Part shown: piece after piece, positions 16,685-26,003 of the stretch | How positions within the stretch are numbered: position 1 is the stretch's first letter | Layout of the letters: the number at the start of each line of letters is the position of its first letter | From: JBFFMO01 sp041390025 | Lineage (GTDB): Bacteria > Myxococcota_A > Bradymonadia > Bradymonadales > Bradymonadaceae | Direction: 5' to 3' | NCBI GenBank assembly: GCA_041390025.1 | Contig: JAWKQR010000003.1 | Coordinates: 207,913 to 271,912 of the forward strand | Length of the DNA: 64,000 bases | The notes under the pieces: model-generated | What the model was told of the DNA's origin: nothing | What the model saw: only the letters and a program-made list of their open reading frames with translations | Databases searched by the model: none | Made by a program: the position numbers and the translations under genes

Positions 16685-18064
16685 GTGTTGGAGCAACTCT
16701 CGGTCTTGGGCTGGTGGGCGCTCGCACATTCCGTCTCGGCGGTTTCGGTGCTGTTGGCGCTCGCGATCACGATGCGCGCACGCGTGGACCGTCGAGCACC
16801 CGCAAGCACTTGGGCGTGGATCTTGGTCATACTGTTCGTGCCGTATCTGGGCGTGGTGCTGTTCGCCACACTCGCGGGGCGAAAGGTCCGACGTGGGGTC
16901 AGCAAACGTTTTGTGCCGCCCCAGAAGCTTGGGGACGCTCGGACGCCCGCGCAACGCCTTCTGTGGCATACTGGGCACCCAGACAGTTGCGATGGAAACC
17001 TGCTAACGCTGCTGGCAACCGGCGAAGCGGCCTATGCCGAGATGACGTCGTTGATCGACCGTGCTCAGGACACGATCAGCATTTCGACCTTTGTTTTGGG
17101 CAACGACGAGGTCGGTCGCACGCTCGTCGAACGGCTCGCCGCACGCGCGCGGCAAGGCGTAACGGTTCGGTTGATGTTGGACGGAGTAGGATCGGTTGGG
17201 ACCGACCGTAAGGTCTTGAAACAACTGACCGACGCCGGCGGTAAGCTTGTGTGGTTCATGCCCGTTTTCCGCATGTCGCCGGGTCGCACGAATCTTCGAA
17301 ACCATCGAAAGATCTTGCTGTGCGACGACGTCGCGGTCGTTGGCGGGATGAACCTCGCGCATGAGTACATCGGTCCAACGCCCGCTGCTGATCGATGGTG
17401 CGATCTGAGTGTTCGGATCGAGGGCCCACTCGTGCCGCAGATCACACGCGTGTTCGAGGCCGATTGGGCTTATGCGACCCAGACGACCGCTCCGGTGGTG
17501 TCAGAATCGAATGCAACCTTGGGCACGAGCGAGCTGCAGTTCATCGCAGGCGGGCCCGACCAAGCCGCTGATCCGCTGTACGACGCGTTGTTGACCTCGA
17601 TGTACGTCGCTGAGGATCGCGTGTGGTTGGCGACGCCCTACCTGATCCCAGACGACGGAGTGTTTCATGCCCTGATTCTGGCCGCGCGGCGTGGGGTGGA
17701 CGTACAGATCCTGTTGCCGCTGCGGTCGAACCACCGCCTCGCCGATGTTGCACGCGGCACCTATGTGCGCGATTTGATCGAGCAGGGCGTGAAGTTCCAG
17801 TGGTACTCGGGCCCCATGATGCACGCCAAATGCATGCTCTTCGACCAGACGCTGGCGAGTATTGGCTCGGCAAATCTGGACATCCGAAGTCTATTCTTAA
17901 ACTACGAAGCGGCGACGTTCATCTACGACGCCGAGTCGATTTCGGCGGTCGCGGATTGGTTCGAACTTCAGTTTGAGGCCGCGAAGAGCCAATCGCCGCT
18001 CAAGAACGGCTTTGTCTGGCAGCTCGGGGAGTCGTTCGCACGGCTGCTCTCGCCCATGCTCTAA
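16685..18064 (+). CDS. cls: Cardiolipin synthase (PLD superfamily)
   Basis: A 459-residue membrane enzyme that joins phosphatidylglycerol molecules to form cardiolipin. Two N-terminal membrane helices (about residues 5-65) are followed by two HKD motifs: NHRKILLCDD with His207 and MMHAKCMLFDQTLASIGSAN with His380. The GTG start at 16685 follows GGAG and gives the usual family length. It lies 20 bases after the LuxE-like gene, possibly cotranscribed, which would fit a shared lipid role. Complete. Confidence 0.93.
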   Translation: MLEQLSVLGWWALAHSVSAVSVLLALAITMRARVDRRAPASTWAWILVILFVPYLGVVLFATLAGRKVRRGVSKRFVPPQKLGDARTPAQRLLWHTGHPDSCDGNLLTLLATGEAAYAEMTSLIDRAQDTISISTFVLGNDEVGRTLVERLAARARQGVTVRLMLDGVGSVGTDRKVLKQLTDAGGKLVWFMPVFRMSPGRTNLRNHRKILLCDDVAVVGGMNLAHEYIGPTPAADRWCDLSVRIEGPLVPQITRVFEADWAYATQTTAPVVSESNATLGTSELQFIAGGPDQAADPLYDALLTSMYVAEDRVWLATPYLIPDDGVFHALILAARRGVDVQILLPLRSNHRLADVARGTYVRDLIEQGVKFQWYSGPMMHAKCMLFDQTLASIGSANLDIRSLFLNYEAATFIYDAESISAVADWFELQFEAAKSQSPLKNGFVWQLGESFARLLSPML

Positions 18065-18067
18065 CGC

Positions 18068-18405
18068 TTCGCGTATGGGCCGGCAGCCGAACGTAACCCT
18101 GTTGGGCCGGCAATCTCCGATTGCCGGATTCGGCGGTAGCCGAACATGGTCTTACAGTGGGCTACAACCCTGATGGGCCGGCAATCTCCAGATTGCCGGA
18201 TTCGGCGCTAGCCGAACATCGGGCGTCGCAAAGTGACCAACCGAGTTGGCCGGACGTAGAGCGGCCGTGGGCTTCGCCCATTCGGCAAACGGAGTTTGCC
18301 GACCCGGTGTGACGTGGAGCGGCAGTTTCCAAACGGCCGGCGGCTAAAACCCTGTTGGGCCGGCAATCTCCAGATTGCCGGATTCGGCGAAGCCGAACTT
18401 CAAGC
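18068..18405. repeat. Palindromic repeat cluster
   Basis: The gap between the cardiolipin synthase and the RCC1 lipoprotein holds three good copies and one inverted partial copy of the two-hairpin element. Stem A appears as GGCAATCT...GATTGCC and, in the inverted copy, as GGCAAACGGAGTTTGCC. Stem B appears as TTCGGC...GCCGAA with loops GGTA, GCTA and GAA. No coding sequence is supported here. Both flanking genes read toward the cluster, so it may act as a bidirectional terminator. Confidence 0.85.
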
Positions 18406-18409
18406 GCCG

Positions 18410-19998
18410 TTAGTACATGATCTCGTATGGGGTGCGGTCGGGTGCAAACGAGCCCGCTGTGGTGGGGTCGCCCGTCTGTCCAAACAGGTTTCCACCCCAG
18501 CACGACAGCACACCAAGCCGCTCGCCGCACATGTGCATCGAGCCCAAGCCAAACGCGGTGGCTCCCGACGAGATCATGACCTGTGGTGGGACCGAGTTGC
18601 CCGCCGTTTTCAGCTGGCCATCCTCGCTGCTGCCCCAGCACTGGACGGCGTCCGCCTTCTGGACACACGTGTTGTTCGTGCCGAGCATGACGTCGTCGAA
18701 CGGTCCGTCCACGACCGTGACCTCGGTCGGCGTTCGAACGACGCTGGGAAGGCCCATCGTCCCGACTTCGCCGTCGTAGTTCGACCCCCAGCACTTCAAC
18801 ACGCCATCGTGGGTGGCGCAGCTTCGATCGCCGCCCGCGTAGATGTGGGTGACTGGAGCGCTCAAGACCTCGATGGGCTCGTTCGTCCAATTGGTCTCGC
18901 CTGGCGTGCCGAGCGCACCAAATCCATTCGATCCCCAGCAGTAGAGCGCGCCGTTTTGGATGGCACACGTGTGGTCAGATCCGGCGCTTACGGCAGACAC
19001 GCCTGCGCCCATTCCGGTCACAACCGTGGGGACGGCGACGCCGTCAAAGGACCGGTATTGTGCCGAGATGCCGAGCTGTCCGAAGTAGTTCAAGCCCCAG
19101 CATTTTAGCGCGCTGCCTTGAATCGCGCAGACGTGGTTGTTGCCGCTGACGACAGCTTTGATGTTGCCCTCGAGCATGACCTGTGGCGTCGAGAAATGCG
19201 TCTGGGACAGACCGGCAACCCCGTCGCCACCATCACCCCAGCATTTCACGGCGTCGTCTTGAAGCACGCATGTGTGGCGTTCGCCGGCGTAGATGCCGTC
19301 CACGTTTGATTCCAAACCCGGGGGTGTTACCGGGGTCAAGATTTGGCCGGGCTGAGTTGTGCCAAGACGGAAGTAGCTGTTGTCGCCCCAGCACTTCACT
19401 GCCCCTTCGCGTGTACGAATGCAGGTGTGAGAGGTGGCCGCGGAGATCAACGTGCGCAGTGGCGCGGTCAGGACCGGCGAGGTTTCGGTGTTGCCGTCAA
19501 CGCGTCCATCGTTTGCAGTGACGCGGCAGCTGACCTGTTCTTTCTCCAGATAGGCCGTGAACGTTGGGGAGGTACTGATCACCTGATCGTCGATGAGCCA
19601 TTCGATCTGCGAGTTGTCGGCGTTGTTGTCGGGATCGAGAACGTGTACTCGCAGCGCAATGGTTGACCCGGATACAGCGGCTGCATGGGCGAGATGCTGA
19701 CGTTTGAGACGACCGGCGGTTCGTTTCGCAAGATGCATCCACGGTCGGTCTGTTCGTAGCCAGGTCGGCACTGACACGTGGGTTCGTCGGTCTCGAATAC
19801 ACACTCTTCATTGGCCGCGCACCCACACGTGTTGTTGGTGTTAACGTTGTTGGTGCCGTTCGTGACGTTGTTGGTCCCGCCGTTGGTGTTGTTGGTGTTG
19901 TTTGTCGACGTGTTGTTGACGACGTTGGAGCCGCCCTTTTTCACAGGGGCGTCGCCACAGGCCACGAGAAATACGAAAGAGAGGAGGACAAAACGCAT
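18410..19998 (-). CDS. RCC1-repeat lipoprotein, one frameshift
   Basis: About 529 residues when repaired. It starts MRFVLLSFVFLVACGDAP (AGGAAG upstream). After the lipobox come an Asn/Thr/Gly spacer, an EGF-like cysteine cluster (CGCAANEECVF, CQCRPGYEQ) and about seven RCC1-type repeats, each with HTC...G..V.CWG.N..G.LG. The fold should be a beta-propeller at the cell surface; the partner is unknown. The frame breaks near 19666: one more G in the GGG run would join SISPMQPLYPG to STIALRVHVLDPD. A second, badly broken RCC1 lipoprotein lies at 54807. Confidence 0.85.
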
Positions 19999-20080
19999 GA
20001 GACTTCCTGTAGTCGAATGATTACAAGATACGGGCTTCGGCTGCGAAGTATGCACTGAAACAACCTGAAACTTGAACCTC

Positions 20081-20353
20081 CTAATCTTCGAGCTCTTTCA
20101 GGAGTTCTTCAAGCAAGCTGGACACTTCGGGCAGCAACGCGCGCGATTCGGCAATGAACGCGGCGTTTGGGTTTTTCTCCCAATCCCAGCGTTTGGCCCC
20201 TCGTCGCGCCGTCAGGTGGCAGACGACGAAACCATCGCTGTCACTTACATAGCCCGTGTCCGAGGCTTCCCAAGGTGCCGGACTGGCTTTCGCCGAGACC
20301 GCCTTGGCCTTTGCCAGTGCGGCTTCCACTCGTTCTTTCAGACAGGGTTTCAT
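20081..20353 (-). CDS. Small conserved-looking protein, unknown
   Basis: A 90-residue soluble protein starting MKPCLKERVEAAL. It has SPAPWEASDTGYVSDSDGFVVCHL, then DWEKNPNAAFIAESRALLPE and an acidic Leu-rich helix. The order (PW, short sheet, NAAFIAxAR, helix) recalls small Ead/Ea22-type phage proteins, but only weakly. No convincing ribosome-binding site. It lies between two repeat-bearing gaps, downstream of the amylase gene on the same strand. Confidence 0.6.
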   Translation of the reverse strand: MKPCLKERVEAALAKAKAVSAKASPAPWEASDTGYVSDSDGFVVCHLTARRGAKRWDWEKNPNAAFIAESRALLPEVSSLLEELLKELED

Positions 20354-20399
20354 CACACGACCACGCGATGGTGAACAAATGATCAGTATCAGATCCCCC

Positions 20400-20570
20400 T
20401 TCAGTCGGCAACTTCGGATTGCCGAATGGGCGAAGCCCACTGTGCGACGTCCCATGTTCGGCTTCGCCGAATCCGGCAATCAGAGATTGCCGGCCCAAAA
20501 AGGCCCACTGTGCGACGTCCCGTGTTCGGCTTCGCCGAATCCGGCAATCAGAGATTGCCGGCCCAACAGC
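20400..20570. repeat. Palindromic repeat cluster with 68-bp direct repeat
   Basis: Two near-identical 68-bp units start at 20435 and 20503 (shared CCCACTGTGCGACGTCCC, then hairpin B and hairpin A). A separate copy with TGGGC...GCCCA stem B precedes them. Stem A here is GGCAATC..GATTGCC. The cluster separates the amylase stop from the next gene and has no coding support. Confidence 0.85.
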
Positions 20571-20573
20571 GGA

Positions 20574-22715
20574 TTACTGTGGCGTCAGGATGACGTATTC
20601 CCACGGGTTGAGCTGCAGCTGAATCGCTCCGTCGATCACCGAAAAACTACGGTCGGGGTTGTTTGCCCCTTTCAAGGTTTTTCCGGCAAGTCCGAGCGCG
20701 GCGGGGATCGTCACCGATTCGGTTCGCGCCGATTCGCCTTTGTTCATTGCGATGATCGCCGCATCGCCCGCCTCGCCGGCACGCACGTAAACGTACATCG
20801 AATCGTCGAGCCACAGCTCTTTGCGGGTGCCGTGGCGCAACACCGGGATCTGGCTTCGCAGCACGCCGAGCTGTTTGACGCGGTTGAGCAGCTCGGTTTG
20901 GTTGGCATTCAGGGTCGTCGGCATCATGCGACGGTTGTCGGGGTCGGCGTCGCCCGCGAGGCCGACTTCGTCGCCGTAATAGATCAGCGGCACCCCGGGC
21001 TGCGTTAGCACAAAAGCGAACGCCATCGACATGCGATTGATGATGTTCCACTCGGTGATCGTGTCCATCGGCCCATTCGCCATGAGGTCGGGCGTTTCCC
21101 CAAACGGTCCTCGGCCGTTGCCGGCGATCTCGGTGGCGATGCGCGCGACGTCGTGGTTGCCAAAGAATGGCGACATCCACTCCAGCGCGGTGCCATACGA
21201 TCGCTGGCTCGCGGCTGCCGATGCATCGAGGTCCCGGAATGACCCGTTTCCGACGAACGTGCCACGAATGCCGTAGAACAACGGGAAGTCGAATTGACCG
21301 TGCAGCTCGTCGTCCGACACGTAGTTCATGATCAGGCCTCGATCACCGGTGAACGTCTCGCCGACAAGGTAGAAAGGCGCTGCGCCAGCTTGCTCCAGCG
21401 CATCAAGGCGCTGGCGCATGCGGCGCATGATGACGTGGTCCATGTGTTTGGCGGCATCCACGCGCAATCCATCGACGTCAAACTTCTTCATCAAGGCCAG
21501 AACATCGTCCAGAACACGTTCCACGAGCTCCGGGTTCCGGTAGTTCAGGTCTGGCAGATACGGCGCAAACTGGCAGTCGAGCGTGCGCCCATTTGGCCCC
21601 TCCCAATCGCAGTTTTCGGTGCCACACACGCATGTGGTCGCGCACCACTCCGGCCGCTCTTTGCAGTAGACGTGGTCTTGATGAACTTGGTTGAGGACGA
21701 CATCAAAGACGATGCGTATGCCACGCGCGTGCGCGGCTTTGATGACGCGGCGCAGCGCCTCATCGCCGCCGTAGCTCGACTCGGCGCTCAGCGGGTCGAT
21801 CGGCCAATACCCGTGGAAGCCTGTGTACAACGCGCCATCACGCCCCTCGAAGGCTCCATCCGGGTTTTCGTAGACCGGCGAAAGCCACAGGGCATTGACA
21901 CCCATTTCTTCGAAGTAGTTGGACTCGATCACCTCGAGCACACCGTCAAAATCCCCGCCTTGGTAACGTGCGATGTCGCTCAACCGGTTGTCGGGCGACA
22001 TGGGGCCGACCCCGTCCGAGTCGCGGAATCGGTCGGTAAACGCCAGATACATCAGGGCGTCTTGCCACGTGAACTTGACCGACTCTAACCACACCGGCAG
22101 CCACAGCCCGTCGTTTTCGGCTGCGATGCCATCGCTGTCCGAGCCCGAGATCGTCAACGAGTACTTGCCGGGTGTAGGGGGTGTCAGCGCCAAGACCACA
22201 CGCCCGGTCTCGGGGTCGGTCGTGATGCTTTCGGCCGGCACAGGTTGCCCCGCAGCGGTGATGATCACCGACGCAGGGTCCAAGGTTGCCCGACTGGTGT
22301 GCGCGGACTCGAACTCAAACTCCGCCCGGATTTCGCCATCCTCGGCCTTGATCGACGACACGCGCCAGGCGGGAAGCTCGCAGTTTGCAACCGGCAACGA
22401 CCACACTTCCTTGCCCTCGTACCACTGGGTAGGCGCCGAGGCGGGAGGCGTCACTTCGTTGCCGTCGACCGTCACCGTGTAGGGGTAGTCTCCTGGATCC
22501 GCAGCGACAACGGTCTGCCAGACCCCGTCACGTTTTTCCAAAGGAAGGGCTTCCCAATCACTAAAATCCCCAGCGATCGACACATCGCTGCCCGAACCTT
22601 CATAGCGAATCTCGGCACCACAGGCGCGCACGGGCCGCGTCGAGGACTCCGGGACACCCGAGTCGTCCGAGGAGCAAGCCGCCAATACGAGGAATAGTGC
22701 TAGGAATCGCGTCAT
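20574..22715 (-). CDS. GH13 alpha-amylase-family lipoprotein
   Basis: A 713-residue lipoprotein; MTRFLALFLVLAACSS supplies the lipobox and GGAG precedes the ATG at 22715. Residues about 30-110 form an early-set/CBM48-like domain (SGSDVSIAGDFSDW). The GH13 barrel carries region I DVVLNQVH, region II GLRVDAAKH with nucleophile Asp420, region III FYLVGETF with acid Glu453, and region IV FFGNHD with Asp522. It should hydrolyse or rearrange alpha-glucans outside the inner membrane. The canonical DVVxNH is modified to DVVLNQVH. The C-terminal domain is beta-rich. Complete. Confidence 0.93.
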   Translation of the reverse strand: MTRFLALFLVLAACSSDDSGVPESSTRPVRACGAEIRYEGSGSDVSIAGDFSDWEALPLEKRDGVWQTVVAADPGDYPYTVTVDGNEVTPPASAPTQWYEGKEVWSLPVANCELPAWRVSSIKAEDGEIRAEFEFESAHTSRATLDPASVIITAAGQPVPAESITTDPETGRVVLALTPPTPGKYSLTISGSDSDGIAAENDGLWLPVWLESVKFTWQDALMYLAFTDRFRDSDGVGPMSPDNRLSDIARYQGGDFDGVLEVIESNYFEEMGVNALWLSPVYENPDGAFEGRDGALYTGFHGYWPIDPLSAESSYGGDEALRRVIKAAHARGIRIVFDVVLNQVHQDHVYCKERPEWCATTCVCGTENCDWEGPNGRTLDCQFAPYLPDLNYRNPELVERVLDDVLALMKKFDVDGLRVDAAKHMDHVIMRRMRQRLDALEQAGAAPFYLVGETFTGDRGLIMNYVSDDELHGQFDFPLFYGIRGTFVGNGSFRDLDASAAASQRSYGTALEWMSPFFGNHDVARIATEIAGNGRGPFGETPDLMANGPMDTITEWNIINRMSMAFAFVLTQPGVPLIYYGDEVGLAGDADPDNRRMMPTTLNANQTELLNRVKQLGVLRSQIPVLRHGTRKELWLDDSMYVYVRAGEAGDAAIIAMNKGESARTESVTIPAALGLAGKTLKGANNPDRSFSVIDGAIQLQLNPWEYVILTPQ

Positions 22716-22762
22716 GAGGTCTCCGGATAAGCCCAGAAACCCTAGCGACTTTGGGCCATGAA

Positions 22763-23125
22763 TCAACCCTGACGGTGTTCGGAAACCAAGACGCTGCTCA
22801 GGCCGGCGTCGATCATGGCACGCGTGACCACGGTCGGGTTCAACGGCTTCAACAGGTTGTAGTGCGCCCCATAGTCCAAGGGGTTAACGAGATCGTCGGA
22901 GGCGACGATCAGGAAGGCGTTGGGTTGCATGCGCCAGCATCCCGCAAGGTCACCATCGCCAAGCGCGAGGTCGTAAATGATCGCGTCAAAGCGGATCGCA
23001 TCCATGACACCATACACCAGCGCCCCGCTGCTGACGTGTGTCACGGACACACCGAGGTCAGACAACGCACGCTTGGTGGCTGATAAGACTGCTTGAGATG
23101 CTGTGACGACCAAAACACGCCACAT
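22763..23125 (-). CDS. Degenerate response-regulator receiver protein
   Basis: A 120-residue single-domain protein starting MWRVLVVTASQAVLSATKRAL; GGAG precedes the ATG at 23125. The CheY-like order is visible: strand 1 VLVVTAS, the putative phosphoacceptor Asp in DAIIYDLAL, and the lysine in LLKPLNP. The acidic pair that normally follows strand 1 is replaced by Thr-Ala, so metal binding and phosphorylation are doubtful. It may work as an unphosphorylated partner-binding domain. It lies 47 bases upstream of the amylase gene, same strand. Confidence 0.7.
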   Translation of the reverse strand: MWRVLVVTASQAVLSATKRALSDLGVSVTHVSSGALVYGVMDAIRFDAIIYDLALGDGDLAGCWRMQPNAFLIVASDDLVNPLDYGAHYNLLKPLNPTVVTRAMIDAGLSSVLVSEHRQG

Positions 23126-23262
23126 TGGATTCTCCGTGTCCGAGATGACTAGGTACGCATCGTGCCAGAAGCACTGTACCCCAAAGGTGACACCTATTTT
23201 CACGGATTCAAGGCCCCCTGTACGACATTGCTGTAGATTTGCGCTGAGTGCAGAGATCGTCG

Positions 23263-24024
23263 CTAATTCGAAGATGATTCGGCGTTTCGTGCCACAAAAC
23301 GACGCGCACCGTCGACCGATTCTCGTGCGATCACGGCGTGGCCGGCTTCGAACTCACGCCGCAGCGCCTCGTCGAGCGGGGTGTCAAAGGCCGCGTAAAC
23401 AGACCGGCGATCCACGCGCATGCAAAACTGCGGGAAATCGGCAATCTCGCGCGCCAATGCCTCGGCGGCCGCGCGCGAACTCCCGGCAGAGACCACACGA
23501 TTGGCCAATCCGATGGCCAATGCTTCCTCGGCCCCAACCGGTCGCCCCGTCAAGATGAGGTCCAGCGCGCGGCTCTGGCCAATAAGATGGGGCAATCGTA
23601 CCGTTCCACCATCGATGAGCGGAACACCCCATCGACGGCAAAACACCCCCAAGATGGCGTCCTCTTCGACGACCCGCAGGTCGCACCACAGCGCGAGCTC
23701 AAGGCCACCGGCGACCGCATGGCCTGAAATGGCGGCGATCACGGGCTTGGACAACAGCATCCGGGAGACCCCCATTGGGCCATCTCCATCGGGCTCAAGC
23801 CGGTTCATGTTTTGTCCGGTGGCGACCTGCTTGAGGTCCGCGCCGGCGCAAAACGTGCCGCCAGCCCCCCAAAACACCGCGACGCGTGCGTCGGGGTCCG
23901 CATCAAACGCGCGAAACGCGTCCGCCAGCGCTTCAGCCGTGGGCCGATCGACTGCGTTTTTGCGCTCAGGACGGGACAGAATCACCGTCCAGACATGACC
24001 GTCTTTTTCGATGTGGACCGTCAC
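23263..24024 (-). CDS. Enoyl-CoA hydratase/isomerase (crotonase) family protein
   Basis: A 253-residue crotonase. The oxyanion-hole segments are GGTFCAGADLK and GHAVAGGLELALWCDLRV. The block CRRWGVPLIDGGTVRLPHLIG marks the crotonase subgroup found widely in actinobacteria and proteobacteria. GTG at 24024 is the start, with GAAGAGG upstream; it overlaps the pdxA stop as GTGA. Coupling to pdxA-surA is probably organisational rather than metabolic. Substrate unknown. Confidence 0.9.
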   Translation of the reverse strand: MTVHIEKDGHVWTVILSRPERKNAVDRPTAEALADAFRAFDADPDARVAVFWGAGGTFCAGADLKQVATGQNMNRLEPDGDGPMGVSRMLLSKPVIAAISGHAVAGGLELALWCDLRVVEEDAILGVFCRRWGVPLIDGGTVRLPHLIGQSRALDLILTGRPVGAEEALAIGLANRVVSAGSSRAAAEALAREIADFPQFCMRVDRRSVYAAFDTPLDEALRREFEAGHAVIARESVDGARRFVARNAESSSN

Positions 24025-24977
24025 TGCGACCTCTTCGCCATGTCCAACGCGGATTGGATCGCATAAACCATCGAGCCTGCGTCGGCGGTACCTTGCCACG
24101 CGATGTCGTACGCGCTGCCATGGTCCACAGAGGTGCGCAGGATCGGCAACCCCAGCGTGATGTTGATCGCCTCACCAAAATGCAGGGCTTTAAGCGGGAT
24201 GAGGCCTTGGTCATGGTACATGCACACCACGGCGTCAAAAGGCTGCCCACCCGATGCATAACGGGCAAAGAGCGTATCGGCGGGGTAAGGTCCGCTGATC
24301 TCGGCCTGCCCCTCGAAACGCGACTTCAGCGCGTCGATGGCGGGCGTGATGGTGTCGATCTCTTCACGGCCCATCTCGCCGCGCTCACCCGCATGGGGAT
24401 TGAGCCCGAGCACCGCGATACGAGGCCGGTCTACCCCAAATCGCGACTTCAGTCCCTCGATGGTGGTCGTTGTGACCTCCACGATGCGTTCGCGCGTAAC
24501 CTTGTCTGGCACGTTTCGAATCGACGTGTGTGTCGTGACCAGGCTCACGCGCAAGCGCGGACCTGCCAGCATCATCACGTGTTGAGGGCGGTCGAACCGT
24601 TCGGCCAGAATTTCGGTGTGGCCCACCGACGCTTCGCCGATCAGAGGCATCAATGATTTTGTCCATGGTGCGGTCACAACTGCATCGGCGCGTCCAGCGG
24701 CGACCTCCTCGATCGCGCGCGCAAACGCTGCCTTTTGAATACGCGCGCCCGCCGCGCTCATGACGCCGGGTTCGATGGAATCGGCGTCTTCGTCACCTGC
24801 GTCGGTGTCCATGATTGAAGGGAGGGTAAGCGAGAGTTTGTCCGCCACGCGTGCAAAGACGCGTTTGGACCCGACGGCGACCACCTCAGCATCGTCGTAT
24901 CGGGTCGAACACGCACGCAGGACGACCTCGGGGCCGATGCCGGCCGGATCGCCCATGGTCACTAATACGCGGCGCAC
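24021..24977 (-). CDS. pdxA: 4-hydroxythreonine-4-phosphate dehydrogenase PdxA
   Basis: A 318-residue NAD-dependent enzyme of the DXP-dependent pyridoxal phosphate pathway. Diagnostic blocks are MGDPAGIGPE, TAPWTKSLM, GHTE, GLNPHAGERGEMG, YHDQGLIPLK and RTSVDHGSAYDIAW; the three metal-binding histidines are in GHTE, NPHAGE and YHDQG. The start lies 16 bases inside the 3' end of the SurA-like gene. The order surA-pdxA matches that of Escherichia coli, supporting both calls. Confidence 0.96.
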   Translation of the reverse strand: MRRVLVTMGDPAGIGPEVVLRACSTRYDDAEVVAVGSKRVFARVADKLSLTLPSIMDTDAGDEDADSIEPGVMSAAGARIQKAAFARAIEEVAAGRADAVVTAPWTKSLMPLIGEASVGHTEILAERFDRPQHVMMLAGPRLRVSLVTTHTSIRNVPDKVTRERIVEVTTTTIEGLKSRFGVDRPRIAVLGLNPHAGERGEMGREEIDTITPAIDALKSRFEGQAEISGPYPADTLFARYASGGQPFDAVVCMYHDQGLIPLKALHFGEAINITLGLPILRTSVDHGSAYDIAWQGTADAGSMVYAIQSALDMAKRSQ

Positions 24978-25939
24978 AGCGGCTTTACCTCAACAAAGGC
25001 GCGCGATTTGAGCTGGGACATGTATTGTTTGAGCAACCGCTCAAGCTCCACGTTTCGCAGCTCGGCGCGCACAAGCTCTTTGCGTTGTTCGATCTCTGGA
25101 TCGTCGCGCTCTTCTTCGCCCGATACGAAGATCAGGTGGTAGCCGAACTTGGTCTCGACGGGCTGGGACACTTCGCCGATCGCGAGCGAAAACGCAGACG
25201 CCTCAAAGGTCGAATCAAGCTCACCGCGTCGATAGGTGCCCAGCAACCCTTTGCTCTCTTTTGACGGCCCTTCGCTGACGTCAGCGGCAACATCGGGGAA
25301 AGACTCGCCGGCATCGATGCGCTTGCGGATCTCGACGGCGCGGTCGTAGGCCGCTTTGCGTGCTTCGGGGGTGTCCGCGTCGGGGCGAATCAAGATGTGC
25401 GAGATCGTGCGGTACGCGACCTTGCCGCTCGCCGAACCAAAACGCTTCTTGTACTCAGCATCGACCGCTTGGTCCGTGATCGTGATTTGGCTGCCGACCT
25501 TGATGTTGATGATGCGTACCTTCAACAGGTTTGCGCGCACCATTTCTCGGTAATCGGGGTACGAGATGCCCTGCTGTTCGATCACCGCGCGAAACTGTTC
25601 TTCGCTCAGATTCTGTTGGCCGCGCGTGAACTCAAGCCACTTGTCGAGGTCTGCGTCCGGGATGGAGTAGTCGATCTTTTTGGCCTCTTGCTCGATCAAT
25701 TTGCGGTCGATCAGGTCGAGCAACGCCGCATCCATGATTTGAGACGCCTGCGCGGGGTCCTTGAGGATGGCCGGATTCTGATTGTTTTGCAGCAGATAGG
25801 GAATCATCGCGCTGCGAACGTCGGACTGCGTGACGATCTCGTCGTTGATGCGGGCCACGATGCAATCAATGATGGCGGCGTGGGCGGTTGAAGTGCCCAT
25901 CGTCGTCGCCAATAGCCCTGCCACAATCCAGCGTTTCAT
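24962..25939 (-). CDS. surA: SurA-like periplasmic peptidyl-prolyl isomerase
   Basis: A 325-residue periplasmic chaperone. MKRWIVAGLLATTMGTSTAHA is a cleavable signal peptide. Residues about 25-150 are the SurA N-terminal chaperone helix bundle (IIDCIVARINDEIVTQSDV, LLDLIDRKLIEQEAKK). Residues about 175-275 form one parvulin domain with ISHILIRPD and KFGYHLIFV. E. coli SurA has two parvulin domains; this one has a single copy and is about 100 residues shorter. It should help outer-membrane protein folding. Overlaps pdxA downstream. Confidence 0.9.
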   Translation of the reverse strand: MKRWIVAGLLATTMGTSTAHAAIIDCIVARINDEIVTQSDVRSAMIPYLLQNNQNPAILKDPAQASQIMDAALLDLIDRKLIEQEAKKIDYSIPDADLDKWLEFTRGQQNLSEEQFRAVIEQQGISYPDYREMVRANLLKVRIINIKVGSQITITDQAVDAEYKKRFGSASGKVAYRTISHILIRPDADTPEARKAAYDRAVEIRKRIDAGESFPDVAADVSEGPSKESKGLLGTYRRGELDSTFEASAFSLAIGEVSQPVETKFGYHLIFVSGEEERDDPEIEQRKELVRAELRNVELERLLKQYMSQLKSRAFVEVKPLCAAY

Positions 25940-26003
25940 GTGAGTTCCTTATCTCGGTTCGGCGCGGCGCGATGTTCCGCGTTTTTGACACGCACGTCAA
26001 ACG

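Noticed and set aside
15531..16727. 398-codon open frame opposite the LuxE-like gene
   Set aside because: Shadow; no start signal and no recognisable domain.
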